DNA from: Pseudomonas fluorescens
GTDB lineage: Bacteria > Pseudomonadota > Gammaproteobacteria > Pseudomonadales > Pseudomonadaceae
Reading direction: 5' to 3'
NCBI RefSeq assembly: GCF_001307155.1
Contig: NZ_CP012830.1
Span: 3,842,501-3,906,500, forward strand
DNA length: 64,000 nt
Within the stretch, counting starts at the first letter, position 1, and each line of letters begins with the position of its first letter. The notes beneath the pieces are model-generated. The model did not search any database. It was given only the letters and a program-made list of their open reading frames with translations, and was not told the DNA's origin. Positions 24,523 through 33,037 of this stretch are shown here, piece after piece. Position numbers and translations under genes: made by a program.

Positions 24523-25407
24523 TCAAATGGCCAATGCATGGTGGTCCTGGGTGAAGTGGGAACGCGTTCGGCCTTCATGATGAGCCGGTTTCAGGAACCC
24601 CAGCAGTGCATGGCGGCTGTCTCGGCAGGCGGCTTTGTGCTCCATGTCGAGAAAGTGCCCGGTGGCCCGGATGGTGCTGAATGTGCTGTGTTGCACATGG
24701 CTGGCGAACAGGTGGGCATCGCTGGCGGCGGTGTACTCGTCCCATTCACCGTTCATGAACAGCACCGGCACGTCGATGTGCTTGGCCGCCTTGAGGTAGC
24801 ACATGCGATCGCTGTTGAGTACTTGGCTGATGTGGAAGTGCATTTGCCCGTATTCGTGTTCGGCCAAGGTGCTGACGTGACGATAGTTGAAGCGTTTGAA
24901 CAGTGATGGCAGGTGCTTGCCGATGGTGTTGTTGACCAGATGGCCGACACGGTCGCGATCAAGCTTGCCGAGGTAGTCGACACCGCGCTCCAGGTAGTCG
25001 CGCATGTGCTCGTTGACCACCGGCGAGAACGAACTGATCACGGCTTTTTCGATCCGGCGCGGGCGCTGTGCCAGAGCAATCATGGTGGCTGCGCCACCCC
25101 ACGAGAATGACATCACGTGTTCCGCGGCAAAATGGTCGATCAGCTCAAGGAGGATCTGCCCTTCGACTTCCTTGGTGAGCATTTTCTCATGCCGATTGTG
25201 GGCTTTGGACTTGCCCGCGTAGGGCTGGTCGTACAGCACCACGTTGAACTGCGGGTGCAGGTTTTTCACGGTTTGTGCAAACGATGCAGTAGTGGCCATC
25301 GAGCCGTTGACCAGAATGATGGTCTTCTCTGCGGCGTCTGCGCGATAGAACTCCGTGTAAACCCGGTACTGACCTTGTATATCCAGCACAGCGATTTCTG
25401 GCCTCAT
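24523..25407 (-). CDS. phaG: (R)-3-hydroxydecanoyl-ACP:CoA transacylase / hydroxyacyl-ACP thioesterase PhaG
   Basis: A 294-residue alpha/beta hydrolase that matches the known P. putida PhaG over its length: MRPEIAVLDIQGQYRVYTEF, IILVNGSMATTASFAQTVKN, the nucleophile elbow SFSWGGAAT, SFSPVVNEHMRDYLERG, GKHLPSLFKRFNYRHVS, and VLFMNGEWDEYTAASDAHLF with the acid and GHFLDME with the His. It diverts 3-hydroxyacyl chains from fatty acid synthesis to polyhydroxyalkanoate. RhlA is the close paralogue; PhaG fits better at both ends. ATG 25407 follows CCAGGAGTCTTACGAC. No pha gene is adjacent. Confidence 0.92.
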   Translation of the reverse strand: MRPEIAVLDIQGQYRVYTEFYRADAAEKTIILVNGSMATTASFAQTVKNLHPQFNVVLYDQPYAGKSKAHNRHEKMLTKEVEGQILLELIDHFAAEHVMSFSWGGAATMIALAQRPRRIEKAVISSFSPVVNEHMRDYLERGVDYLGKLDRDRVGHLVNNTIGKHLPSLFKRFNYRHVSTLAEHEYGQMHFHISQVLNSDRMCYLKAAKHIDVPVLFMNGEWDEYTAASDAHLFASHVQHSTFSTIRATGHFLDMEHKAACRDSRHALLGFLKPAHHEGRTRSHFTQDHHALAI

Positions 25408-25719
25408 GTCGTAAGACTCCTGGCAAGCGGGTATGCGCGCAATGAGATTGCACGAGCTTTGTGACAGGTAGGCATACGCCTGGAATTTTTGAGCCCATGT
25501 CGATCCGGTGGAGGCTGGTCGACGGGTATTGTTATTGGCGGGCAGTCTGTCGGGAGAGGTGGAATCTGCGAGGCGCTCTGCCGACAAAAAGTTTCTTAGA
25601 AGTATGTTATGACTTGCCGGTCACATTTCGGCCGACGTCCTGATTCAAGCAGGGGAGTGGTCATCGCGCAAGTGCAGTTTGTAAATTGTTCGACAACTTC
25701 TGCTCAGCGGTCGCTTGCT
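25408..25719. other. Gap between phaG and rsuA
   Basis: This 312-bp stretch must hold the phaG promoter (minus strand). I see no gene, no clear sigma-54 or sigma-S site and no terminator hairpin. It is somewhat AT-richer around 25585-25600. Confidence 0.5.
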
Positions 25720-26412
25720 TCAGATCAGCTGGGTCTCTGTGGCGCTCAGCGGACGGTACTCACCCGGCCTCAATGTGTCATCGAGTACCAGCGGCCCCAT
25801 GCGTTCGCGGTGCAGACGCAAGACCTTGTTATCGAAGTGGCCAAACATCCGCTTCACCTGGTGATAACGGCCTTCGACGATACTCAATCGCGCAGATTTT
25901 TCGCCCAGCACTACCAGGTCCGCAGGCTGGGTGGTGAGGTCTTCAAAGGCGAAGTACAGGCCCTGGGCGAAGGTCTGTGCGTACTTTGGCGTTATCGGTT
26001 GTTCGGTTTCGACGTAGTAGACCTTCGGCAGTTTGGTCTGCGGTTGGGTCAGGCGCCGCGACCAGGAACCGTCGTTGGTGATCAGCATCAGCCCGGTGGT
26101 GTTGAAGTCCAGACGCCCGGCGATGTGCAGGTCATCCTTGTCAGGTTCAAGGATCAGGTCGAGGACAGTCGGGTGTTGCGGGTCGCGAGTGGCGCTGACA
26201 CAACCTGGCGGTTTGTGCAGCATGAAGTAGCGCGGTGGTTTGCCGGCTTGCAGCACTTCGTCGTCGCACTCGACACGGCTGAACTCGCGGACTTCCCAAT
26301 GTGGATCGCTGACGATCTGCCCGTCGACCCTGATCCGCTGTTCGACCAACAGCAAGCGCACCTGTTTGCGGTTGAAGCGGGGCAGGTTGCTGAGGAAGCG
26401 GTCAACGCGCAT
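25720..26412 (-). CDS. rsuA: 16S rRNA pseudouridine(516) synthase
   Basis: A 230-residue RsuA-family enzyme. The N-terminal S4 RNA-binding domain is RVDRFLSNLPRFNRKQVRLL, RIRVDGQIVSD. The catalytic domain carries the aspartate motif HIAGRLDFNTTGLMLITND and the C-terminal GRYHQVKRMFGHFDNKVLRL block. It converts U516 of 16S rRNA to pseudouridine. It starts at ATG 26412 and is followed upstream by the small CWC gene on the same strand, 37 bp away. Confidence 0.93.
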   Translation of the reverse strand: MRVDRFLSNLPRFNRKQVRLLLVEQRIRVDGQIVSDPHWEVREFSRVECDDEVLQAGKPPRYFMLHKPPGCVSATRDPQHPTVLDLILEPDKDDLHIAGRLDFNTTGLMLITNDGSWSRRLTQPQTKLPKVYYVETEQPITPKYAQTFAQGLYFAFEDLTTQPADLVVLGEKSARLSIVEGRYHQVKRMFGHFDNKVLRLHRERMGPLVLDDTLRPGEYRPLSATETQLI

Positions 26413-26449
26413 GACGGTCGGCAGATCGGAAAAGGGCGCGCATCTTACC

Positions 26450-26656
26450 CTATAGGGCTGCTCGCAGCTGCGACTCGACTTGAGCGCAGCTCGGGCACAG
26501 GCATGACTGGTCGCGCAGTTCGGCGGGCAACGCCAGCAGCACTGCCGGGTCGATAGCCACGGTGTAGCACCAGCAAGCCTGGTCGGCGGTTCGCGGATCG
26601 GCCAGGCTGCAATCGTTGCTGGCGCCGCAGGCCGGGCAGAGGTCAGGTTTATTCAT
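26450..26656 (-). CDS. Cysteine-rich CWC family protein
   Basis: A 68-residue protein with eight cysteines arranged as CPACGASNDC, ACWCYTV, SCLCPSC. The CWC motif and two CxxC knuckles define this small zinc-binding family, whose role is unknown. ATG 26656 is chosen because the family begins MNKPxxCPxCG. It may be co-transcribed with rsuA. Confidence 0.85.
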   Translation of the reverse strand: MNKPDLCPACGASNDCSLADPRTADQACWCYTVAIDPAVLLALPAELRDQSCLCPSCAQVESQLRAAL

Positions 26657-26895
26657 CACTGGAGTGGGGCACTTCTGCGCAGGTTCGGTCAGGGTCGATA
26701 GGCTTGGCACGGTACATCGCCTGATCGTTGCGTGACAACAGGCTGTGCAAGTTGGGCGGGCCGCTGATCTGAAGTTCTGTGAAAGGAGGCACTTGGCGGT
26801 TGTGACAGAGTCTTAATCAATGTCAGCCGTTCAGTGTTCCGACTGGCAGCAATCCGCGTTTTCGGAATGTGCTGCCTGCGGTCCAGGAGGCCGCC

Positions 26896-27147
26896 ATGTA
26901 CCGTCGAATCTTGCTCAGTGGGTTGTTTGGCTTGAGTCTTTCCGCCTGTTTTTACTACGCAGAACCCGGCTATTACGGTCCAGAGGTGTACACCGTGCCG
27001 GCACCTTATTACTACGGCGGTTATTACTACAGGCCTTATTACTATGGTGGTTACTACTATGGCCCTCGCTATTACGGCGGTTATCGCCATTATTACCATG
27101 GTGACCATGACCGCGGGCGCGGGAGGGATCGCCACGAGCACGATTGA
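26896..27147 (+). CDS. Tyr/Gly-rich small lipoprotein (copy 1)
   Basis: An 83-residue lipoprotein: signal MYRRILLSGLFGLSLSAC, lipid Cys18, then PEVYTVPAPYYYGGYYYRP and a run of YYYGGYYYG repeats with about 24 tyrosines, ending in a basic/acidic tail HDRGRGRDRHEHD. The start follows GTCCAGGAGGCCGCC, a 15-base string repeated before the next gene. The role is unknown; similar lipoproteins are called DUF or hypothetical. It ends before a clear terminator. Confidence 0.75.
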   Translation: MYRRILLSGLFGLSLSACFYYAEPGYYGPEVYTVPAPYYYGGYYYRPYYYGGYYYGPRYYGGYRHYYHGDHDRGRGRDRHEHD

Positions 27148-27195
27148 CGCCAGATAAGGCGAGCGGGCTCAATGGTTTTTCAATCCTTTCATTTC

Positions 27196-27229
27196 ACGGC
27201 GCTTTACGGGTGAAGGAAGCGCCGTTTTT
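27196..27229 (+). terminator. Rho-independent terminator
   Basis: ACGGCGCTT ... AAGCGCCGTTTTT with a 12-base loop, between the two lipoprotein genes. They are therefore separate transcripts. Confidence 0.8.
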
Positions 27230-27395
27230 CATGCCGGCTTCCAGCGGTCGAGAAGCGTTATCGGCTACTTGTTTATATTTGTTTCTAAATCGCACCAGAT
27301 TCTGATTTTGCTGTCAGATGTTTCGTCAGTCAGATGAATTGGCTGCCGCTGACCAGCGTCGCTGGTATGGCTCATTCGCGGTCCAGGAGGCCGCC

Positions 27396-27809
27396 ATGTA
27401 TCGTCGACTTCTTCTCATTGCTTCATTGGGTTTGACGCTTTCTGCTTGTGTTCCCTATTACGACGAAGGCCCCGGTAATTACCGCTCTGAGGTCTACACC
27501 TCTCCGGCGCCAGCCTATTACTACGGAGGTGGATCCTATTATTCCGCACCGCCTGCGCGTTACTACTCGCCGCCGCGCTACTACCAGCCAGCGCCGCGTT
27601 ATTACCAGGCACCACCGCGAGTCGAGTACCGCGTTTACCAGAACCGTGGCTGGGATGACCGCGACCGCCATGGCTGGGGTCATCGCGAAGAGGGTGGCCA
27701 TGGTCGCCGGGAATGGAATGATCGGGGGCATCGTGACGGGCGTGATCACGACAGACAGGGTGACCGTGATGGTCGCGATGGCCGCCGCAATTGGGACGGC
27801 CACCGTTAG
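27396..27809 (+). CDS. Tyr/Pro-rich small lipoprotein (copy 2)
   Basis: A 137-residue paralogue of the preceding gene: signal MYRRLLLIASLGLTLSAC (Cys18), then SEVYTSPAPAYYYGGGSYYS and PRYYQPAPRYYQAPPRVEYR. The tail is a low-complexity Asp/Arg/His/Gly run (RDGRDHDRQGDRDGRDGRR). The ribosome-site region GTCCAGGAGGCCGCCATGTA is identical to copy 1. The charged tail may be disordered or bind metal or polyanions, which is a guess. Confidence 0.75.
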   Translation: MYRRLLLIASLGLTLSACVPYYDEGPGNYRSEVYTSPAPAYYYGGGSYYSAPPARYYSPPRYYQPAPRYYQAPPRVEYRVYQNRGWDDRDRHGWGHREEGGHGRREWNDRGHRDGRDHDRQGDRDGRDGRRNWDGHR

Positions 27810-27824
27810 GCCTTGCAACGAACA

Positions 27825-27853
27825 AGCGGCGCATTCAGCGCCGCTTTTTTTTT
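27825..27853 (+). terminator. Rho-independent terminator
   Basis: AGCGGCGC-ATTCA-GCGCCGCT followed by nine T residues, 15 bp after the second lipoprotein gene and facing the convergent hydratase-family gene. Confidence 0.9.
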
Positions 27854-27864
27854 ATGCCCGGATT

Positions 27865-28977
27865 TCAATAACCCGACAAGTCTGCCAGCGGATGCCGACC
27901 TTCCCAGACCTTATGGAAATGCGCCTGGACCACCGCTTCAGGTATCGCGTTGATGTCCGGCCAATGCCAGTGCGGCTTCTGGTCCTTGTCGATCAAACGC
28001 GCACGAACACCTTCGCTGAATTCCGGGTGCCGGCAGCAGTTCAGGCTCATGGTGTATTCCATCTGGAATACCTCGGCCAATGACAGGTGCCGAGCACGCT
28101 GGATTTGCTCCCAGACCAGATGAGCCGTCAGTGGGCAGCCCTCGTGCAGGTTTTTTGCCGCGCGGGCCAGCAACAAGTCACGGTGATCGCGCAACAGACT
28201 GATGGCGCGCCAGGCACAGCGTACATCGCTGACATCCAGCAACTCATCAATCTGCTGGCGTCGTGGCAGCCATTGCGCCTCGGGCATTTTCCCGACGGCT
28301 TCTTGCTGCAAGGCCTTGAGCAGGCTGTTGAGCTGCATTGGCGTTTGTTCCTGCCAATTCAATTGCAGCAGACCTTCGATAAGCTCCTCCTGCTGTTCAT
28401 CGAGCAAGAAGCGGTCAGCCAGGTCCAGGTCAATGGCGTCGCGTGCGTTCATCTGCGCGCCGGTCAAACCAAGAAACAGGCCGAGCTTGCCGGGCAATCG
28501 TGACAAAAACCAACTGGCGCCAACATCCGGGTACAGGCCGATACTGATTTCGGGCATGGCCAGGCGGCTGCTCGGGGTGACGATGCGAATGCTCGCGCCT
28601 TGCAGCAACCCCAGGCCGCCACCGAGAACGTAACCGTGACCCCAGCAGATCAGCGGTTTAGGGTAGGTGTGCAAGCGAAAATCAAGGCGATATTCCGCCG
28701 AGAAAAACTGTGCGGCCAAGGGCGGAACCTCACCGGGATGGGCTCTACAGGCCTCTACCAGGTTGCGCACTTCACCGCCGGCGCAAAACGCCTTGGCGCC
28801 GTTACCGCGTAACAGCACGCAGACAATCTGCGGCTCTTTGGCCCAGGCTTCCAGTTGATCGCTCAAGGCCCTGATCATCGGCAGCGAGAGGGCGTTCAGG
28901 GATTTTTCGGCATCCAGGCTGGCGATGCCGATGCGTGCGCCGTCCGTGCCGGTGAGTTCTTCGAAGTGCAGATTCAT
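27865..28977 (-). CDS. Enoyl-CoA hydratase/isomerase family protein (3-hydroxyisobutyryl-CoA hydrolase type)
   Basis: A 370-residue crotonase-fold enzyme: the ECH_2/HIBCH layout with LRGNGAKAFCAGGEVRNLVE (CoA-binding oxyanion strand), GHGYVLGGGLGLLQGASIRI, and the catalytic MPEISIGLYPDVGASWFLSR in which E and D match HIBCH. The C-terminal half (SLAEVFQMEYTMSLNCCRHP, EFSEGVRARLIDKDQKPHW) is specific to this subgroup and absent from plain enoyl-CoA hydratases. It would hydrolyse 3-hydroxyisobutyryl-CoA or act on a related acyl-CoA in valine catabolism. No valine genes are adjacent. Confidence 0.88.
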   Translation of the reverse strand: MNLHFEELTGTDGARIGIASLDAEKSLNALSLPMIRALSDQLEAWAKEPQIVCVLLRGNGAKAFCAGGEVRNLVEACRAHPGEVPPLAAQFFSAEYRLDFRLHTYPKPLICWGHGYVLGGGLGLLQGASIRIVTPSSRLAMPEISIGLYPDVGASWFLSRLPGKLGLFLGLTGAQMNARDAIDLDLADRFLLDEQQEELIEGLLQLNWQEQTPMQLNSLLKALQQEAVGKMPEAQWLPRRQQIDELLDVSDVRCAWRAISLLRDHRDLLLARAAKNLHEGCPLTAHLVWEQIQRARHLSLAEVFQMEYTMSLNCCRHPEFSEGVRARLIDKDQKPHWHWPDINAIPEAVVQAHFHKVWEGRHPLADLSGY

Positions 28978-29108
28978 TTTGACCTCGATGACTGAATTGA
29001 ACGTTCAGTATGATCGCTGTACGAGAAAGTGCTGGATCTGCGTCAGATCAATTGACAAGCGCGGTGGGCTTTCCTAGGGTTCGCCCCATTGAATTCTCGG
29101 GTGTAACC

Positions 29109-29801
29109 ATGACTGTTGAAGACCGTATCAAACTCGAACCGAGCTGGAAGGAAGCACTGCGTGCCGAATTCGACCAGCCTTACATGGCTGAGTTGCGCGA
29201 GTTTCTGCGGCAGGAAAACGCCGCAGGCAAGGAAATCTATCCGCCGGGACCGATGATTTTCAACGCCCTCAATTCGACGCCGCTGGACAAGGTCAAAGTG
29301 GTGATTCTCGGCCAGGACCCGTACCACGGCCCGGGTCAGGCCCATGGCTTGTGCTTCTCGGTGCAACCGGGTGTACCGGCGCCACCGTCGCTGGTGAACA
29401 TCTATAAAGAGTTGAAGCGCGACCTGAACATCGACATCCCGAACCACGGTTACCTGCAAAGCTGGGCCGACCAGGGCGTGCTGATGCTCAACACCACCAT
29501 GACCGTGGAGCGGGCCAATGCCAACGCCCATGCGGGCAAGGGCTGGCAGCACTTTACCGATCGGATTATCGAGGTGGTCAGCGAACATCAGCCCCATCTG
29601 GTGTTTTTGCTGTGGGGTGCTCATGCACAGAGCAAACAGAAACTGATCGATGCGACCAAACATCTGGTGCTGACGTCGGTGCACCCGTCGCCGCTGTCCG
29701 CTTACCGCGGATTCCTCGGTTGCGGGCATTTCAGCCGCGCCAACAAGTATCTTGAACAGAATGGCGAGACACCGATCGACTGGCGGTTGCCACCGGTCTG
29801 A
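29109..29801 (+). CDS. ung: Uracil-DNA glycosylase
   Basis: A 230-residue family 1 UDG: VVILGQDPYHGPGQAHGLCF (catalytic Asp at 70), LMLNTTMTVERANANAHAG, LVFLLWGAHAQSKQ, and the leucine-loop VHPSPLSAYRGFLGCGHFS. It removes uracil from DNA after cytosine deamination or dUMP misincorporation. The ATG at 29109 gives the usual family N-terminus; in-frame starts upstream do not. Confidence 0.96.
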   Translation: MTVEDRIKLEPSWKEALRAEFDQPYMAELREFLRQENAAGKEIYPPGPMIFNALNSTPLDKVKVVILGQDPYHGPGQAHGLCFSVQPGVPAPPSLVNIYKELKRDLNIDIPNHGYLQSWADQGVLMLNTTMTVERANANAHAGKGWQHFTDRIIEVVSEHQPHLVFLLWGAHAQSKQKLIDATKHLVLTSVHPSPLSAYRGFLGCGHFSRANKYLEQNGETPIDWRLPPV

Positions 29802-29831
29802 AACGACGCGAAAGTGAAGGGGAGCGGCTTT

Positions 29832-29965
29832 TGTGGTGAGGGGGCTTGCCCCCGTTGGGTCGCGAAGCGGCCCCAAAACCAGCCACTGCATTTTGTCAGA
29901 CACACCACAGACATATGGTTTACGACTGCTACGCAGCCGAACGGGGGCAAGCCCCCTCGCCACAG
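29832..29965. repeat. Paired REP element, family A
   Basis: TGTGGTGAGGGGGCTTGCCC ... GGGCAAGCCCCCTCGCCACA with the spacer segment GTCAGACACACC and GGTTTACGACTGC, close to the copy at 4977. It lies between convergent ung and the AbrB-type gene. Confidence 0.85.
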
Positions 29966-29974
29966 GTGATCAAC

Positions 29975-31012
29975 TCAGGTGTCATCCGGCAACCGGTCCC
30001 AATACCTGAACAACGGCTCCGCCAGAAACAGCACGAACAACAACCGCATCACTTGCATCGCTGTGACCAACGGCACTGACAGTTGCAAGGTTTCAGCGGT
30101 CAGGCTCATTTCTGCAATGCCGCCAGGCATCATGCCCAGAGTCAGTGAGCGCAGGTCCAGTTGGGTCAGCGCACTCAGTCCCAGCGCCGCCAGTGTGGCG
30201 ATCAGCATGGTCAACGCCGTACCGATCAAGGTCCGGCCCATGAACGACGGTGCTCGACGAAAGAACTGCCGATTGAAGTGACAGCCCAGGCCACTGCCAA
30301 TCAGCCATTGGCCGATCTGACTGCCGCCGTGGGGCAGCCCGATGTGTAAATCCCAGCCGATGCTCACCGCTGCACTCACCAGCAACGGGCCAAACAGCCA
30401 GGGGTTGGGCTGGCGCAACCGTTGCCAGATCCAGGCGAGCAGGGCACCGGCCGGAAACAACACCGCCAGCCAGCGCCAATCGACGCTGGCCGGATGCAGT
30501 TGTGGAACGCCGTCCCCGAGCAGGTATTTGAAGGCCGCCGGTACACACAACACCACCACCAACACCCGAAGACTTTGCCCTGCCGCCACCCGGCTGAGCA
30601 CGGCGCCATTGCGTGCGCCAAGGTTGACCATTTCACCGGAGCCGCCCGGCATGCTGGAGAAAAATGCAGTGGCGCGATCCTCGCCGGTGCGCCGCAGCAA
30701 CCAAACCCCGACCACTGCCGACAGGCTGGTGACCAGCGCCCCAAAGAAGATCAGGCCAAAGTGGCGCATGATCTGCTCGATCACCAGCGGGGTGAAGTGC
30801 AGACCAATGCCGATTCCGATAATCCACTGGCCGCATTTACGCCCGCCAGGAATTTCCGCCAATTGCCAGGGTGTCAGGCAGCGCACCAGGATGATCGCCA
30901 GCAACGAGCCGACCATCCATGGCAGCGGCCAGCCGATCTGGCTGGCGAGGTACCCGCCCAGCAGACCGACCAGCGGTGTTCCCCACCAGCTTTTGAAAGG
31001 CCGATCAGACAT
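29975..31012 (-). CDS. AbrB family membrane transporter
   Basis: A 345-residue, nine- to ten-helix protein with the duplicated AbrB/TIGR03082 unit: WPLPWMVGSLLAIILVRCLT and later PNPWLFGPLLVSAAVSIGWD, and in each half a Gly-rich MPGG motif (FSSMPGGSGEMVNLGARNGA, GMMPGGIAEMSLTAETLQL). Such proteins are annotated as ammonia monooxygenase or regulators for historical reasons; they are transporters of unknown substrate. It overlaps the tctA stop by 8 bases (ATGTCTGA), so it belongs to the tct operon. Confidence 0.85.
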   Translation of the reverse strand: MSDRPFKSWWGTPLVGLLGGYLASQIGWPLPWMVGSLLAIILVRCLTPWQLAEIPGGRKCGQWIIGIGIGLHFTPLVIEQIMRHFGLIFFGALVTSLSAVVGVWLLRRTGEDRATAFFSSMPGGSGEMVNLGARNGAVLSRVAAGQSLRVLVVVLCVPAAFKYLLGDGVPQLHPASVDWRWLAVLFPAGALLAWIWQRLRQPNPWLFGPLLVSAAVSIGWDLHIGLPHGGSQIGQWLIGSGLGCHFNRQFFRRAPSFMGRTLIGTALTMLIATLAALGLSALTQLDLRSLTLGMMPGGIAEMSLTAETLQLSVPLVTAMQVMRLLFVLFLAEPLFRYWDRLPDDT

Positions 31013-32519
31013 CGGCGATTGCACGCCGCGCGACGGAGCGTTTGCGCCAGATGCGCAAGATCGGCATCAGCAACATGATTGCCGTCAGTACCCAGCAACC
31101 GAAGGTGATGGGACTCGACCAGAGGATTTCCAGCGCACCGTTGGAAATCGACAGCGCTCGACGCAGGTTCTGTTCCATCAAGCCGCCGAGAATGAACCCC
31201 AGTAGAACTGGCGACAACGGGAAGTCCAGCTTGCGCAGGATGTAGCCGAAGATGCCGATGCCGATCATCAGGAACAGGTCGAAGGTCGTCGCGTGCACGG
31301 CGTAGACGCCGATACCGGTAATGATCGCGATCACCGGCACCAGTGCCCAGTTCGGCACCGCAAGAATGCGGGTGAAGATGCGGATCATCGGGATATTGAG
31401 GATCACCAGCATGACGTTGGCGACGAACAACGAGGCGATCAGGCCCCAGACAATGTCCGGCTGTTGTTGGAACAACAGCGGCCCCGGGGTGATGTTGTAC
31501 AGCGACAGGGCGCCGATCATTACCGCCGTGGTGCCCGAACCCGGTACGCCGAGGGTCAGCATCGGTACCAGTGCGCCGCAGGCAGCACCGCCGATGGCAG
31601 TTTCCGGCGCCGCGAGGCCACGTTTGTCGCCCTGGCCGAAGGTGCCGCTGGCACCGGCGATACGTTTCTCGGTCATGTAGGCAACGGCACTGGCCAGCGT
31701 CGCACCAGCACCTGGCAACACGCCCATGATGAACCCCAGAACGCCGCAGCGGATGTTCACCGCGAACACCGAGGCGGCTTCCTTGAAGTTGAACATCATC
31801 CGCCCGGTGGCTTTCACGGCTTCCTGGCCGTGATGGGTTTTTTCCAGCAGCAAGAGGATTTCGCTGATGGAGAACAGGCCCAGCACCAACACCACGAACT
31901 GAATACCGTCAGTGAGGTGGATGTTGTCTCCGGTGAAACGGTACACGCCGCTGTTGGCGTCGATCCCGACGCACGACAGAAACAACCCGATCAGCGCGGC
32001 GATGAAGGTTTTCAGCGGTCGATCACCGGCCATGCCACCGAGGCAGACAATGGCGAAGACCATCAGCACGAAGTATTCCGCAGGGCCGAAGGCGATGGCC
32101 CATTTCGCCAGCAGCGGGGCGAACAGCACCATGCCGCAGGTGGCGATGAATGCGCCGATGAACGAGCTCCAGGCCGACAACGACAGTGCCACCCCGGCCA
32201 TGCCCTGGCGAGCCATCGGGTAGCCGTCGAGAGTGGTCATGACCGTCGACGCTTCGCCCGGAATGTTCAGCAGAATCGAGCTGATACGCCCGCCGTATTC
32301 GCAACCCAGGTAGACGGCAGCCAAGAGGATCAGCGCGGACTCCGGTGGCAGGCCGAGGGCGAACGCAATCGGTATCAACAACGCCACGCCGTTGATCGGC
32401 CCAAGACCCGGCAACAAGCCGACCACGGTGCCGATCAGGGTGCCGCACAACGCGGTGACCAGGTTGTAAGGAGTCAGTGCGACGCCAAAACCCTGGCCGA
32501 GATAGTTAAGGGTATCCAT
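31005..32519 (-). CDS. tctA: Tripartite tricarboxylate transporter, large permease TctA
   Basis: A 504-residue, twelve-helix TctA: LIGTVVGLLPGLGPINGVAL (the PGLGP motif), CEYGGRISSILLNIPGEAS, RCGVLGFIMGVLPGAGATLA and MLTLGVPGSGTTAVMIGAL. The two repeated P-G-x-G motifs mark the substrate path. With TctB and the binding protein TctC it takes up citrate and related acids using the ion gradient. It starts two bases after the tctB stop. Confidence 0.95.
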   Translation of the reverse strand: MDTLNYLGQGFGVALTPYNLVTALCGTLIGTVVGLLPGLGPINGVALLIPIAFALGLPPESALILLAAVYLGCEYGGRISSILLNIPGEASTVMTTLDGYPMARQGMAGVALSLSAWSSFIGAFIATCGMVLFAPLLAKWAIAFGPAEYFVLMVFAIVCLGGMAGDRPLKTFIAALIGLFLSCVGIDANSGVYRFTGDNIHLTDGIQFVVLVLGLFSISEILLLLEKTHHGQEAVKATGRMMFNFKEAASVFAVNIRCGVLGFIMGVLPGAGATLASAVAYMTEKRIAGASGTFGQGDKRGLAAPETAIGGAACGALVPMLTLGVPGSGTTAVMIGALSLYNITPGPLLFQQQPDIVWGLIASLFVANVMLVILNIPMIRIFTRILAVPNWALVPVIAIITGIGVYAVHATTFDLFLMIGIGIFGYILRKLDFPLSPVLLGFILGGLMEQNLRRALSISNGALEILWSSPITFGCWVLTAIMLLMPILRIWRKRSVARRAIADV

Positions 32520-32520
32520 A

Positions 32521-32979
32521 TCAGTTCTCCAGAACGTCGAGCAGGCCCAACGGCAGTGGCACGTCCATCAACCGGTCGAACAGCATGTACAGGCCGACGC
32601 TCATCAAGCTGATGATCACCACGCTCGGCAACCAGCGACCGCCATACAAACGGGCCATCGGTACGCCGATGAGGATGCTCGAAACAATGAACCCGAGCGG
32701 TTCGAAGGTTCCGGCGAACACCAGCAGCAGAACGACACAGATACCGATCTTGGTCAGGGTTTCGCGGTCCAGTGGCGGCTCGTCTTCACTGTGTTTGATC
32801 GGTGCAGGGCGAAACACCATGTACAGCAGTGCCACGCCCATCAAGCCGAGCATCAACAGCGGAAAGGCCCTGGGGCCGACGGGTTCATAGGAAAAAGCCG
32901 CTTGATACGGCCAGGCCATCAGTGCCAGGCCGAGACAGGCCAGTAACAGCACCGAGGCAAAAATACGTTGTAAGAGCAT
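32521..32979 (-). CDS. tctB: Tripartite tricarboxylate transporter, small permease TctB
   Basis: A 152-residue, four-helix TctB: RIFASVLLLACLGLALMAW, VGPRAFPLLMLGLMGVALLY, GICVVLLLVFAGTFEPLGFI, VVIISLMSVGLYMLFDRL. The GPRAFP motif after helix 1 is the family mark. I start at 32979, behind CAGGAGTTTGTC; the frame to 33012 adds a non-family extension that would overlap the ribosome site. Confidence 0.92.
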   Translation of the reverse strand: MLLQRIFASVLLLACLGLALMAWPYQAAFSYEPVGPRAFPLLMLGLMGVALLYMVFRPAPIKHSEDEPPLDRETLTKIGICVVLLLVFAGTFEPLGFIVSSILIGVPMARLYGGRWLPSVVIISLMSVGLYMLFDRLMDVPLPLGLLDVLEN

Positions 32980-33037
32980 GACAAACTCCTGGGCCAGCCC
33001 CTTGATGCGCAAGGGGCTGGCCGCGAGACAGAGGCGA

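Noticed and set aside
31293..32612. 439-residue open frame antisense to tctA
   Set aside because: Low-complexity His/Gln/Gly-rich translation is typical of a shadow frame; tctA is unambiguous.
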